NCBI GenBank assembly: GCA_948736885.1
Contig: CAPXWY010000002.1
Coordinates: forward strand, 1-64,000
Source: an uncultured Alistipes sp.
GTDB taxonomy: Bacteria; Bacteroidota; Bacteroidia; Bacteroidales; Rikenellaceae
Direction of reading: 5' to 3'
Length of the DNA: 64,000 nt
Part shown: positions 17,906 to 28,529 of the stretch, one piece after another
Layout of the letters: the number at the start of each line of letters is the position of its first letter
Numbering within the stretch: the first letter of the stretch is position 1
Made by a program: the position numbers and the translations under genes
The notes under the pieces: model-generated
The model's input: only the letters and a program-made list of their open reading frames with translations
Databases searched by the model: none
What the model was told of the DNA's origin: nothing

Positions 17906-18844
17906 ATGAAAAAACTGTTGCTGCTCTGTCCGCTCGCCCTGCTGGCCGCAGGGTGTTTCGACCGCGACTACGATCTGAGCGACCTGGACACCGGCCACAT
18001 CGCCATCGGCGGCGACGCCTCGTGTTTCGAAGTGCCCCTGGCCTGCATCAAGGTGGCCCTCGACGACATCCACGATGACAAGGGCTCGCTCCGGCAGATG
18101 CTCGCCGAAGCCGACGTCTGGCTCCCCGCATCCCTGCCCGACGGCGCCGGCTGCGTGGACCTGCACCGCGTGCGCACCGAAGACGCCTACATGGGACGCC
18201 TGCTCGATGCGCTGATCGACGAGATGAAGCGCAACGAAGAGAAGCTCGCGCAGGTGGCCGACCTGGCCTGGAGCGACTACCGCATCAAGTTTCTGGCCAC
18301 GCTGAACCTCCCCGACAACGTCTCCAAGACGCTGTTCCTGCAAACTTTCAAGGAGCAGTTCCGGACCGGCAGCACGCTCAGCGAAGCCATCCGCACCAAA
18401 ACCGAAGAATCGGCCCGCAACTACCTGACGGCGCTCGACGTCGAGACGCTCGAATACGAACTGGGCGCGATCGACCTGGGCGACATGCTCGACATGCTGA
18501 CCGCCAACCTCGATCCCGCAAACACCCCCGATCCGGTCAACACCCTCTCGATCGAGGGCGAGGTGATCAGTTCGCTGCCGATCACGCTCAACCTCTCGCC
18601 GTCGTTCGAGCCGGCCGACATCCGCGTGCCCACGTTCCTTATCGAAGCGGCCGACACCACGCAGCTCCCCTCGACCCGCATCTACGCCAAAGACCTTCGC
18701 GCGCTTTCCCGCGCCTCGAACGTCACGGTGCGCGTGCCGGTCGACCTGCAACACTACTATCCCGGCACGGTCATCGACCAGCAGAGTCCGGTCACCATCC
18801 GTCTGAGCCTGCGCAAGACCGGCGCCCTGAACCTCAACTACTGA
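17906..18844 (+). CDS. Hypothetical lipoprotein paired with a DUF5723 protein
   Basis: A 312-residue protein with a clear lipoprotein signal MKKLLLLCPLALLAAGC (lipobox LAAGC), then an acidic start DRDYDLSDLD. No catalytic motif is visible; the C-terminal half is beta-rich. An in-frame ATG at 17882 would add eight residues before the signal; I prefer 17906 because it gives a standard signal peptide. Still longer starts lie within the promoter. It is followed after 11 bp by a DUF5723 outer-membrane barrel, so a cell-envelope partner role is likely. I do not recognise a named family with certainty. Confidence 0.7.
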   Translation: MKKLLLLCPLALLAAGCFDRDYDLSDLDTGHIAIGGDASCFEVPLACIKVALDDIHDDKGSLRQMLAEADVWLPASLPDGAGCVDLHRVRTEDAYMGRLLDALIDEMKRNEEKLAQVADLAWSDYRIKFLATLNLPDNVSKTLFLQTFKEQFRTGSTLSEAIRTKTEESARNYLTALDVETLEYELGAIDLGDMLDMLTANLDPANTPDPVNTLSIEGEVISSLPITLNLSPSFEPADIRVPTFLIEAADTTQLPSTRIYAKDLRALSRASNVTVRVPVDLQHYYPGTVIDQQSPVTIRLSLRKTGALNLNY

Positions 18845-18855
18845 CAAGCGGCCTC

Positions 18856-20232
18856 ATGAAAACACTCCGCATGCTCCTGGCGGCGCTCTTCCTGGCGACC
18901 GGCGCCGCAGCCCAGAACCCCACGGCCTACTTCATGGAGGGTTCGACGTTCCGCACGCAGTTCAATCCGGCGTTCGCACCCCTGCGTGGCTACTTCAACA
19001 TCCCCGCAGCAGGCGGTATCGACGTCAACATGAACAGCAGCCTTGCGCTCGACGACGTGCTCTACCCGCGCAACGGCAAGCTCGTCACGATCTTCGACCG
19101 GTCGGTCACGGCCGACGAAGCCCTGCGCAACATCAAGGAGAACAACCTGCTCGGACTCGACGTCCGCACCAACATCCTCGGATTCGGCAAGTTCACCCGC
19201 AACCGCAAGAACTTCTGGGCCTTCGACATCAACCTGCATGCCGCGGCCGGAATCAACCTGCCCAAATCGCTGTTCGAATTCGTCAAGCGCGGCGAAGAAG
19301 GCGTCATCCGCAACTTCGGCGCTACGGCCAGCACCTACCTCGATGCAGGCTTCAGCTACTCGTTCCCGCTGCTGGGAGAGAAGCTCTACGTGGGCGCCAA
19401 AGCCAAGGTGCTGGTGGGTCTTGCCCGCGCCAAGGTCAATTTCGACTACATGAACGTCACCATGCACCAGGATCGCTGGGCCGTCGAAGCCAAGGGATCG
19501 ATCGACGCCAACATTCCGGGCGCCGAGATCGACTACCGCACCGACGAATCGCAGCGCCCCTACTTCGGCATCGACGACATCGGCCTCGGCAGCATCAAAC
19601 CCGCCGGCTACGGATTCGCCGTCGACCTGGGCGCGACGTACGACGTACTGCCCGACCTGCAAGTGTCGCTGGCGCTCACCGATCTGGGATTCATGAGCTG
19701 GAGCAAGACCAGCTCGGTGCGAGGTTACAGCACGGCTCAAGTCGAATATACAGGCATCACCTTGGAGAGCGGCGAAGTGGTCTCGTCGCCCGACTTCACG
19801 TTCGACGAGCTGCTGCGCTTCCGCCCGGACGACAGCCAAACGAAAGCCCGCATGCTGCACGCGTCGCTCAACGCCGGTGCGGAATACTTCGTGTGGGACC
19901 ACCGTGTGGGATTCGGCCTGCTCTACCGCGCCCGCCTCGACGAATACAAGGCGCTGCACAGCGTCACCGGATCGGTCAACTTCTCGCCCGTGCGGTGGTT
20001 TACGCTCACGGCCGCCTACACGCTGGCGGCAGGCCGCGGACACAGCCTGGGACTCGCGCTGAACCTGTGTCCGGGATGGATCAACTTCTTCGTGGCCACC
20101 GACCTCGCCACGGCCCGGTTCACACCGCAGTACATTCCGGTCCGGCAGCGCTCGGCGAACGTGACCTTCGGCCTCGGATTCCCGCTCGGCAAACGCGGCC
20201 TGCGCATCCGCGACCGAAACCGCAACATCTGA
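18856..20232 (+). CDS. DUF5723 family outer-membrane beta-barrel protein
   Basis: A 458-residue protein with signal peptide (cleavage near AAA-QN at 19-21) and many alternating beta strands, ending in LGFPLGKRGLRIRDRNRNI. The pattern of aromatic and glycine-rich strands and the mature N-terminus with QFNPAFAP matches the Bacteroidota DUF5723 family, related to porin-like barrels such as PorP/SprF. Substrate or partner is unknown. It forms an operon with the preceding lipoprotein. Confidence 0.8.
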   Translation: MKTLRMLLAALFLATGAAAQNPTAYFMEGSTFRTQFNPAFAPLRGYFNIPAAGGIDVNMNSSLALDDVLYPRNGKLVTIFDRSVTADEALRNIKENNLLGLDVRTNILGFGKFTRNRKNFWAFDINLHAAAGINLPKSLFEFVKRGEEGVIRNFGATASTYLDAGFSYSFPLLGEKLYVGAKAKVLVGLARAKVNFDYMNVTMHQDRWAVEAKGSIDANIPGAEIDYRTDESQRPYFGIDDIGLGSIKPAGYGFAVDLGATYDVLPDLQVSLALTDLGFMSWSKTSSVRGYSTAQVEYTGITLESGEVVSSPDFTFDELLRFRPDDSQTKARMLHASLNAGAEYFVWDHRVGFGLLYRARLDEYKALHSVTGSVNFSPVRWFTLTAAYTLAAGRGHSLGLALNLCPGWINFFVATDLATARFTPQYIPVRQRSANVTFGLGFPLGKRGLRIRDRNRNI

Positions 20233-20855
20233 CGACCGGGAAGCGCGCTGTCAAGGCCCGCAGCATCGGTCAGAAAGAAACAAGCATGCCATAAAGCGAC
20301 ACGCCGCATTGCGCGCTTCGGCGACCGCAGCGGATTGCGGCGCAGCCGTTTACGGCAGGTGTGCGAACGGCCGCGCTCCCGCCCTGCCGATCACCGGATT
20401 TCAGACCAAGCCGCGCCGCGAAGCCGCGTATCCGTATCGAATAAGGTTCGCCGCCATACAGAAAAAAGCGGCGCCTTTCACCAGGAAAAGCCCGCCCCGT
20501 TAACTGTTTCGGGCGTACCCATACCAGAATCGGCCCGAGATATTGTTATTTCAGAATATTTGCTTATCTTTGTCACGAAAGAACACTTGATGTGCCCCGG
20601 AAGGGCCTACAAGCGACATATATTGCGATAGTCCGGTTCTCCGTGTGAAGTTGCGTCACTGAATTTTTGAATTCTTCGGCCGGGCTGTCGCAATTTTTTT
20701 GCCTTTTCCGATCGCTTTTTTGCTCTTTTCTGCTCAGAGCCGGAAGCATCCGCACCCCATACCGCACCGCCGACAGCCACGCGCGCAAGCTGAGCCCCGG
20801 CAGTCCGGACTCCGCCGGACAACACACCCGGAGCCCCGGTGCAAACCAACAAAAG
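20233..20855. other. Gene-free stretch after the DUF5723 gene
   Basis: No supported coding gene. It holds a well-formed plus-strand promoter at 20543-20572 whose transcript would run about 300 nt to the hairpin at 20856 while meeting only a 13-codon frame, so a small RNA or a leader is possible. Confidence 0.5.
20543..20572 (+). promoter_or_regulatory. Orphan Bacteroidetes promoter
   Basis: TTG at 20543-20545, 19 bp, TATCTTTG at 20565-20572. The next plus-strand gene is more than 2 kb away (sdhC, which has its own promoter). Confidence 0.6.
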
Positions 20856-20887
20856 CCCCGTGCTGCGTCCGCAACACGGGGTTTTCT
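20856..20887. terminator. Intrinsic terminator after the patatin gene
   Basis: CCCCGTG and CACGGGG arms surround a 12-nt centre. On the plus strand it is followed by TTTTCTT, and on the minus strand by CTTTTGTT, so it can act in both directions. It would end both the patatin transcript and any RNA from the orphan promoter. Confidence 0.8.
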
Positions 20888-21678
20888 TATGCTTCCGCCG
20901 CGACGAGCGGCCGCATCAGCACCTGCTCCATCAACTCGCGGCCCGATTCGAGAATCTCCGCAGCGCGGTAGAACTCGAAAATGCCGAAACGGTCCGAGGG
21001 TATCTCGATCAACATGTCGGGCGGATAGATCCGGCACATCAGCTGGGCGATGTGCTGCATCATGATCTCCGACGAAAAGGTGAGCAGATGATAGTAGTTG
21101 AGCGAACGGCTCTGCCCCGAAAAGGGGGCGCTCACGTCCACGGCCACCAACAGATCGCCGGGTTCGCGCACGACGCGGTTGACGGGCAGGGGGTTGACCG
21201 TCCCGCCGTCGACCAACACCATGCCGTTGAGCCGCACGGGCTGGAAAACCGACGGAATGGAGATCGACGAACGGATGGCATCGTAGAGCCCTCCATGGTC
21301 GAAAACCACCTCGCGGCCCGTCAGCAGATCGGCCGCCACGGCGGCGAAAGGCAGCGGCAGATGCTCGATCCGCACCTCGGGCACCAGCTCCTTCAGAGCC
21401 TTCATCACCCGGTTGCCCTTGACCAGGCCTTCGGAGCTGAAAGCCAGGTCGACCATGCTCAGCACCTTGTAGCGGTCCATGCTGCAAAGCCACTCTCTGA
21501 ACTCTTCCAGGTGGCCCGCCGCATACATGCCGCCCACCAGCGCACCCATCGAAGTGCCCGCCACCGAGGCGATCTCGTAGCCGGCAGCTTCCAGCGCTTC
21601 GATGACCCCGATGTGGGCGATGCCGCGCGCGCCGCCGCCGCCCAACACCAGCGAGATCCGTTTCTTCTTCATAATCAA
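20887..21678 (-). CDS. Patatin-like phospholipase (RssA/NTE type)
   Basis: A 263-residue serine hydrolase. The oxyanion hole GGGGARG, nucleophile motif GTSMG and catalytic Asp in LVDGGTVNPLP are all present in the correct order, so it should be an active lipid acyl hydrolase with a Ser-Asp dyad. There is no signal peptide, suggesting a cytoplasmic or inner-membrane-associated role. A second ATG two codons downstream is an equally good start. It follows the formyl-THF cyclo-ligase gene by 96 bp on the same strand. Confidence 0.93.
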   Translation of the reverse strand: MIMKKKRISLVLGGGGARGIAHIGVIEALEAAGYEIASVAGTSMGALVGGMYAAGHLEEFREWLCSMDRYKVLSMVDLAFSSEGLVKGNRVMKALKELVPEVRIEHLPLPFAAVAADLLTGREVVFDHGGLYDAIRSSISIPSVFQPVRLNGMVLVDGGTVNPLPVNRVVREPGDLLVAVDVSAPFSGQSRSLNYYHLLTFSSEIMMQHIAQLMCRIYPPDMLIEIPSDRFGIFEFYRAAEILESGRELMEQVLMRPLVAAEA

Positions 21679-21774
21679 GAGGTATTTGTCATCCGTCGTT
21701 CACCATACGGCCGCCATTCGGGGCTGCCGTACTTCTGCACCGGCGCATCTCCCGCAGAGCGGAATGGCCGGCAG

Positions 21775-22350
21775 TTATTTTCCGCCTCCCCGTGCACGCA
21801 TCGTGCCGAAGGAATCCCTGTCGTCGACCACCCGGTCCATCGGCGCATCGTGGGGCTCGGCCGGCAAATCCGCAACCAGCTGGTGAGCATAACACACCCC
21901 GATCCGGCACGCACGCATCCCGGGCTGCGCGAGGTAACGGTCGTAATATCCCCTGCCGCGCCCCAGCCGCAGGCCCGACCGGGCGAAAGCCACGCCCGGC
22001 ACCACCAGCAGATCGATCTCCCCGGGCCGGCACCGCCCCGCCCGGGGGCCCGGCTCGGCAATGCCGAAAGCGCCGCAGACCATCGTCGCAGGATCGTAGT
22101 CGTAAAACTGCATCGTTTCGCCCTCGACCCGCGGCACGACGATGCGCTTCAACCGGCTCCAGGACGCCAGGACCGCCGCAGTGTCGGGTTCGTCGGCCAG
22201 CGAGCAGAACAGGGCCACGCACCGGGCCGCCGCAAACTCGGCCGAAGCGGCCACCTGCGCCCATATCCGCTCCGACGCTGCGCGGCGCTCGGTGTCGGAC
22301 AACGCCCGGTTCGCCCGCTTCATGGCAACGCGTATCTCCTGCTTGGTCAT
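21775..22350 (-). CDS. 5-formyltetrahydrofolate cyclo-ligase
   Basis: A 191-residue enzyme converting 5-formyl-THF to 5,10-methenyl-THF with ATP. The family signature GRGRGYYDRYL is clear, as are the N-terminal K.E.R basic helix and FCSLADEPDT. Length is typical (about 180-200). It is likely co-transcribed with the patatin gene. No canonical -7 box is apparent upstream. Confidence 0.93.
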   Translation of the reverse strand: MTKQEIRVAMKRANRALSDTERRAASERIWAQVAASAEFAAARCVALFCSLADEPDTAAVLASWSRLKRIVVPRVEGETMQFYDYDPATMVCGAFGIAEPGPRAGRCRPGEIDLLVVPGVAFARSGLRLGRGRGYYDRYLAQPGMRACRIGVCYAHQLVADLPAEPHDAPMDRVVDDRDSFGTMRARGGGK

Positions 22351-22719
22351 AATCTCTATACTTTATGCAACAACATCCGCGGAATCCGGGCGCTGCGGCT
22401 CGCGGCCGACCGCCTGTTCCGTTTCACCTCCGCCCCGGCACACCGCCATTGGAGGGGCTCCGGCCGCAAAACCGAAACAAACCCGACCGGCACGGCACCG
22501 GCATACCGCTGCATGCGATCGTCAACCCTCGTTTTCAGCGCAAATTCCCCCGCGCCGCTATTGTTATTCTGCAAACAATGGCTATCTTTGCAACGTCGTC
22601 GCGAAGAAGACCGCCGCCCGGCGAAAGAGACTTCCGCCCTGCCGCCGCAACCGGCCCCCTGCTTCGTGCCGCAAAGGACAGCAACACAAACATCAACAAA
22701 AATAATCAATTTTATCGTT
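22351..22719. other. Gene-free region upstream of sdhC
   Basis: It contains the sdhC promoter at 22561-22590 and a leader of about 125 nt; nothing else is supported. Confidence 0.6.
22561..22590 (+). promoter_or_regulatory. Promoter of sdhCAB
   Basis: TTG at 22561-22563, 19 bp, TATCTTTG at 22583-22590. Confidence 0.85.
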
Positions 22720-23424
22720 ATGAGCTCTTTTCTCTGCAATTCTTCCGTGGGCAAGAAGCTGGTGATGAGCATTTCGGGCTGCGCGCTGGTGCTTTTCATC
22801 CTGTTCCACATGGCCATGAACATGACCGCGCTCTTCTCGCCCGAAGCCTACAACGCAATCTGCGGATTCCTGGGCGCCAACTGGTATGCGCTGGTCGGCA
22901 CGGCCGGACTGGCCGCGCTGGTGGTGCTGCACTTCGCCTATGCGCTGATCCTCACGGTCAACAACTACCGCGCACGCGGCTCGCAGCGCTACGCCGTCAC
23001 CGTACAGGAGAAAGGCGTGAGCTGGGCCTCGAAAAACATGCTCGTGCTGGGCTTCATCGTGCTGGGCGGCCTGGGTCTGCACCTCTTCAACTTCTGGGCT
23101 AAGATGCAGCTCGTGGAGCTGACGGGCGCGCACACCAACTCGCTGGGCCTGGCTCCCACCGACGGTGCGGCGCTGATCGCCTACACCTTCTCGCAGTGGT
23201 ACTATGTGGCTCTCTACCTGGTATGGTTCGCGGCGCTGTGGTTCCACCTCACGCACGGCGTGTGGTCGATGTTCCAGACCGTGGGCTGGGCCAACGACAC
23301 GTGGTATCCGCGCCTGAAGTGCATCTCCAACCTCGTCGCTACGATCATCTTCCTCGGCTTCGCCGCCGTGGCGGTCTTCTACTTCATCCGGAGCCTTTGC
23401 CCCTGCTGCGCAGGCAGCTGCTAA
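22720..23424 (+). CDS. sdhC: Succinate dehydrogenase/fumarate reductase cytochrome b subunit
   Basis: A 234-residue membrane anchor with five hydrophobic segments, of the single-polypeptide diheme type (as in Wolinella FrdC and Bacteroidota). Conserved His residues sit in the helices, for example FHMAMN, LHFAYA, LHLFNFW and FHLTHGVW, consistent with two haem b ligand pairs and menaquinone chemistry. The ATG at 22720 begins [14 protein letters not shown] much longer open frame covers it upstream but that is antisense to the cyclo-ligase and patatin genes. It is first in the operon with sdhA 37 bp downstream. Confidence 0.94.
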   Translation: MSSFLCNSSVGKKLVMSISGCALVLFILFHMAMNMTALFSPEAYNAICGFLGANWYALVGTAGLAALVVLHFAYALILTVNNYRARGSQRYAVTVQEKGVSWASKNMLVLGFIVLGGLGLHLFNFWAKMQLVELTGAHTNSLGLAPTDGAALIAYTFSQWYYVALYLVWFAALWFHLTHGVWSMFQTVGWANDTWYPRLKCISNLVATIIFLGFAAVAVFYFIRSLCPCCAGSC

Positions 23425-23461
23425 ATCCGCATTCACCCGTAACAACAAACCGTACGAACAT

Positions 23462-25408
<1,947 letters not shown>

Positions 25409-25443
25409 ACTTTCTGACGTACAATTAAAGACAATTCGGAATC

Positions 25444-26187
25444 ATGAATTTCACGTTGAAAATATGGCGTCAGAAAGACGCCAAGTCGAAAGGCGCATTC
25501 GAGACCTACAAGGTAGAGAACATCTCGGCCGACACGTCGTTCCTCGAAATGCTCGACATTCTGAACAACAACCTTATCCACGAAGGCAAGGAACCTGTGG
25601 CCTTCGACCACGACTGCCGCGAAGGCATCTGCGGCATGTGCTCGCTGCACATCGACGGACAGGCCCACGGCCCGAGCCAGGCGGCGACGACGTGTCAGAT
25701 CTACATGCGCAAGTTCAAGGACGGCGCAACGATCACCATCGAGCCGTGGCGCTCGGCAGCGTTCCCCGTCATCAAGGACCTGGTGGTGAACCGCTCGGCC
25801 TACGACGAGATTCTCCAGGCCGGAGGCTTCATCTCGGTGCGCACCAACTCGGTGCCCGATGCCAACGCCATTCCTATCCCGAAGGCCGACGCCGACGAAT
25901 CGATGGATGCCGCGGCCTGCATCGGCTGCGGTGCCTGCGCAGCGACCTGCAAGAACGGTTCGGCCATGCTTTTCGTGGCAGCCCGCGTCTCGTCGCTGGC
26001 CAAGCTGCCCCAGGGCCGTGTAGAGGGTGCCCGTCGTGCCAAGGCGATGGTCGCCAAGATGGACGAACTGGGATTCGGCAACTGCACCAACACCGGTGCC
26101 TGCCAGGCCGAATGCCCGAAGTCGATCTCCATCGCACACATCGCCCGGCTCAACCGCGAGTTCCTCTCGGCGAAGTTCGAAGACTGA
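25444..26187 (+). CDS. sdhB: Fumarate reductase/succinate dehydrogenase iron-sulfur subunit
   Basis: A 247-residue electron carrier between flavin and haem. The [2Fe-2S] ferredoxin-like domain has [11 protein letters not shown] and a distal TTCQ; the C-terminal half has [15 protein letters not shown] and [15 protein letters not shown] for the [4Fe-4S] and [3Fe-4S] clusters. It is the last gene of the operon and is followed by an intrinsic terminator. Confidence 0.96.
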   Translation: MNFTLKIWRQKDAKSKGAFETYKVENISADTSFLEMLDILNNNLIHEGKEPVAFDHDCREGICGMCSLHIDGQAHGPSQAATTCQIYMRKFKDGATITIEPWRSAAFPVIKDLVVNRSAYDEILQAGGFISVRTNSVPDANAIPIPKADADESMDAAACIGCGACAATCKNGSAMLFVAARVSSLAKLPQGRVEGARRAKAMVAKMDELGFGNCTNTGACQAECPKSISIAHIARLNREFLSAKFED

Positions 26188-26209
26188 CGGACCTCCGTCC
26201 GACACAGCA

Positions 26210-26241
26210 AGCGGAATCCTTACGAAGGGTTCCGCTTTTTT
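26210..26241 (+). terminator. Intrinsic terminator of sdhCAB
   Basis: Arms AGCGGAATCC and GGGTTCCGCT with a short loop, then six T, starting 23 bp after the sdhB stop. Confidence 0.88.
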
Positions 26242-26470
26242 CATGCAGCTGCGGCACCGCATACGTCATTGCACCGCACCGACAGCCGTGCGAAAAACCG
26301 CATCGCACCCAGGCGTGAAAACAAAAGGCTCGGGAACTCCGCTGACCGCCCGCGCAGAAAAAGCGCCTGCAGACGTATCGGATGAAGCTCTATTATACAT
26401 AGGTAACCACGCTCTGCCCACCGCAAAACAAGAAAAAAGCAACTTTTATCGAAAAATTCAATACTTTGCA

Positions 26471-26501
26471 TTGCATAATACCAAAAAGAGCATTATATTT
26501 G
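26471..26501 (+). promoter_or_regulatory. Promoter of the PspC/PadR operon
   Basis: TTG at 26471-26473, 20 bp, TATATTTG at 26494-26501. The surrounding 26390-26520 is strikingly AT-rich compared with the rest of the window. Nothing else is seen in the 26242-26554 gap. Confidence 0.75.
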
Positions 26502-26554
26502 CAATGTAAAAATAGCAAAAACGCAACAACAAACCCTGTAACCCCTGTCGGACC

Positions 26555-27055
26555 ATGAAAGAAACGATCCAAGCAAACATCGGCTCGGTGGCCTTTACGC
26601 TCGACCGCGACGCCTACACGCTGCTGAAAGATTATATGGATGACATCCGCAGCCGTCTCCCGAACGATGACACGGAGACGCTCGACGACATCGAACGCCA
26701 CTTCGCCGAGATCTTCCACGAACGGATCACCTCGCCGATGCAGGTGGTCACGCTGGAGATGACCCGCACCGCCATCGACCGCATGGGCTCGCCGGCCGAC
26801 TTCGGCGAAAAACACGCTTCGGCCGCTGCCGCCACGCCGCCCCGTGGACTGCGTCGATCATGCACCGACCGCGCGCTGGCCGGCGTATGCGGAGGTCTGG
26901 CCGAATTCTTCGGCATCGACTCGCTGCTGGTACGCATCGTCACCCTGCTGCTGATCCTCTGCGGCGGACTCTCCGTATGGATCTACGTCATCCTGTGGAT
27001 CATCGTACCCGAAGCGCCGCAACGCACCTTCCGACCGAACCGAAAAAACCGATAA
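26555..27055 (+). CDS. PspC-domain protein with N-terminal helical module
   Basis: A 166-residue protein. Residues 1-85 form an acidic helical module (FTLDRDAY, DIERHFAEIF) and residues about 100-160 are a PspC domain: basic start LRRSCTDRALAGVCGGLAEFFGID, then two membrane helices ending YVILWIIVPE. The same N-terminal module occurs in the 433-residue protein at 28530, so these are paralogues. PspC proteins elsewhere sense or transmit membrane stress. It is first in a five-gene run with tight spacing. Confidence 0.85.
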   Translation: MKETIQANIGSVAFTLDRDAYTLLKDYMDDIRSRLPNDDTETLDDIERHFAEIFHERITSPMQVVTLEMTRTAIDRMGSPADFGEKHASAAAATPPRGLRRSCTDRALAGVCGGLAEFFGIDSLLVRIVTLLLILCGGLSVWIYVILWIIVPEAPQRTFRPNRKNR

Positions 27056-27060
27056 ATACC

Positions 27061-27267
27061 ATGACAGACAAAAAACAACGACTCTATCGCTCGCGCCGCG
27101 CCGTAGTGGCCGGCGTCTGCGGAGGCCTGGCCGCCTACTTCGGACTGGACACGGGACTCGTGCGCATCGCCGCCCTGATCCTCTTCCTCTTCGGAGGACT
27201 GTCGCTCTGGGCCTACATCATCCTCTGGCTCCTCATTCCGCTGGAGCCCAAACAATCAAACCCCTGA
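27061..27267 (+). CDS. Small PspC-domain protein
   Basis: A 68-residue protein that is essentially one PspC domain: RSRRAVVAGVCGGLAAYFGLD, then two hydrophobic helices ending YIILWLLIPLEP. The ATG at 27061 lies 5 bp after the previous stop; a longer open frame upstream overlaps the first PspC gene in another frame and is not used. It probably sits in the inner membrane alongside the larger PspC proteins. Confidence 0.88.
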   Translation: MTDKKQRLYRSRRAVVAGVCGGLAAYFGLDTGLVRIAALILFLFGGLSLWAYIILWLLIPLEPKQSNP

Positions 27268-27272
27268 ATCCC

Positions 27273-27611
27273 ATGGCTGAAGACAACGTAAAAGCACAGA
27301 TGCGCAAAGGCATCCTGGAGTATTGCATTCTGGCCATACTCTCCCGCGAGGACTCCTATGCGCCGAAGATCATCGCCGAGCTCAAGCAGGCCGAGATGAT
27401 CGTCGTGGAGGGGACGCTCTACCCCATCCTCACCCGGCAGAAAAACGCCGGACTTCTGACCTACCGCTGGGAGGAGTCGCCGCAAGGACCTCCCCGCAAA
27501 TACTACACGCTGACCGAAAAGGGGCATGCCTACCTGGCCAACCTGGACGACGCGTGGAACGAGCTGGTCGGGCAGATCCGCACCATCCGTCACGGCAAAA
27601 CCGAAAACTAA
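27273..27611 (+). CDS. PadR-family transcriptional regulator
   Basis: A 112-residue winged-helix protein: MRKGILEYCILAILSREDSYAPKII, VVEGTLYPILTRQKNAGLL and PRKYYTLTEKG are typical PadR signature regions, with a short C-terminal dimer helix. It lies 5 bp after the small PspC gene. Members often autoregulate their own operon, so it is the likely local repressor; this is inferred from position. Confidence 0.92.
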   Translation: MAEDNVKAQMRKGILEYCILAILSREDSYAPKIIAELKQAEMIVVEGTLYPILTRQKNAGLLTYRWEESPQGPPRKYYTLTEKGHAYLANLDDAWNELVGQIRTIRHGKTEN

Positions 27612-27632
27612 CCCCTCAAAAATCCCCGAGTC

Positions 27633-28508
27633 ATGAAAAAGTTCATTATTCTTATCTTAAGTCTCGCCCTGCTCTCCGCCGTCGTAGGCTCCGTCATCGG
27701 TGTACAGGCTTCGAATCTGACCGAACTCTTCGCCAAAGGCCGCACCACCAAGGGCAGCGGCAAAATCGTCTCCCGCACGCAGACCGTCGGCAAGTTCGAC
27801 GCCGTCAGCGTCTCGCGCGCCATCCGCGTGAAGATCGGCAACACCCGCAGCAACGACCTGCTGATCGAAGCCGACGACAACCTGCTGGACAAGGTCGTGG
27901 CGGAGGTCGACGACGAGGGAACGCTGGTCATCGGATTCGACAAGTCGGTGGGCAGCCTGACCGACCACCATGTTGCGGTGACGGTACCCTACAACAAGCG
28001 GATCAACACCCTCAAGGCATCGAGCGCGGCGCTCATCGTCTGCGAACCGGAACTCACGGCCCGCAAAATATCGCTCAAGGCATCGAGTTCCGCGCGCATC
28101 GAAGCCGATGCCGCATGTTATGACTGCGAAGCCGACGCCAGCAGCGCCGCCTGCATCAAAGGCGCGTTCAAGGCCGAAGAGTGCAGCTTCGACGCCTCGA
28201 GCTCGGCACGCATCACCGCCGACGTCACGACCGCCGACTGCGAACTGAAACTCTCGAGCGCCGCCGAACTGATTGTGAAAGGCTCGGCCGACCGCTGCGA
28301 AGGCAGACTCTCCTCGGCCGCCGCGCTGCACGGCGAAGAATTCGCGGTCCGCAATGCCGACATACGCACTTCGAGCGGCTCGTCGGCGCACATCTTCTGC
28401 ACCGAAAACCTCCGGGCCAACGCCTCGAGCGGCAGCAGCATCCGCTACACCGGCGACTGCAACGCGACCTCCAGCAGCTCGAGCGGCGGCAGCATCCGCA
28501 AAAAATAA
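27633..28508 (+). CDS. GIN-domain (DUF2807) secreted/anchored protein
   Basis: A 291-residue protein with an N-terminal hydrophobic signal or anchor (3-24) and a beta-helical GIN domain (about 45-290) made of repeated short strands rich in Ser, Ala and Asp (ASSSAR, ASSAAC, SSAAEL, TSSGSSAH). The family is named putative auto-transporter adhesin head GIN, but its function is not established. It lies between PadR and PspC genes, the common Bacteroidota arrangement. Confidence 0.88.
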   Translation: MKKFIILILSLALLSAVVGSVIGVQASNLTELFAKGRTTKGSGKIVSRTQTVGKFDAVSVSRAIRVKIGNTRSNDLLIEADDNLLDKVVAEVDDEGTLVIGFDKSVGSLTDHHVAVTVPYNKRINTLKASSAALIVCEPELTARKISLKASSSARIEADAACYDCEADASSAACIKGAFKAEECSFDASSSARITADVTTADCELKLSSAAELIVKGSADRCEGRLSSAAALHGEEFAVRNADIRTSSGSSAHIFCTENLRANASSGSSIRYTGDCNATSSSSSGGSIRKK

Positions 28509-28529
28509 CCCTTCCAACACACCGCAAAC

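Noticed and set aside
20839..22719. A long plus-strand frame leading into sdhC
   Set aside because: It is antisense to the patatin and cyclo-ligase genes; a promoter at 22561-22590 and the [13 protein letters not shown] start show SdhC begins at 22720.
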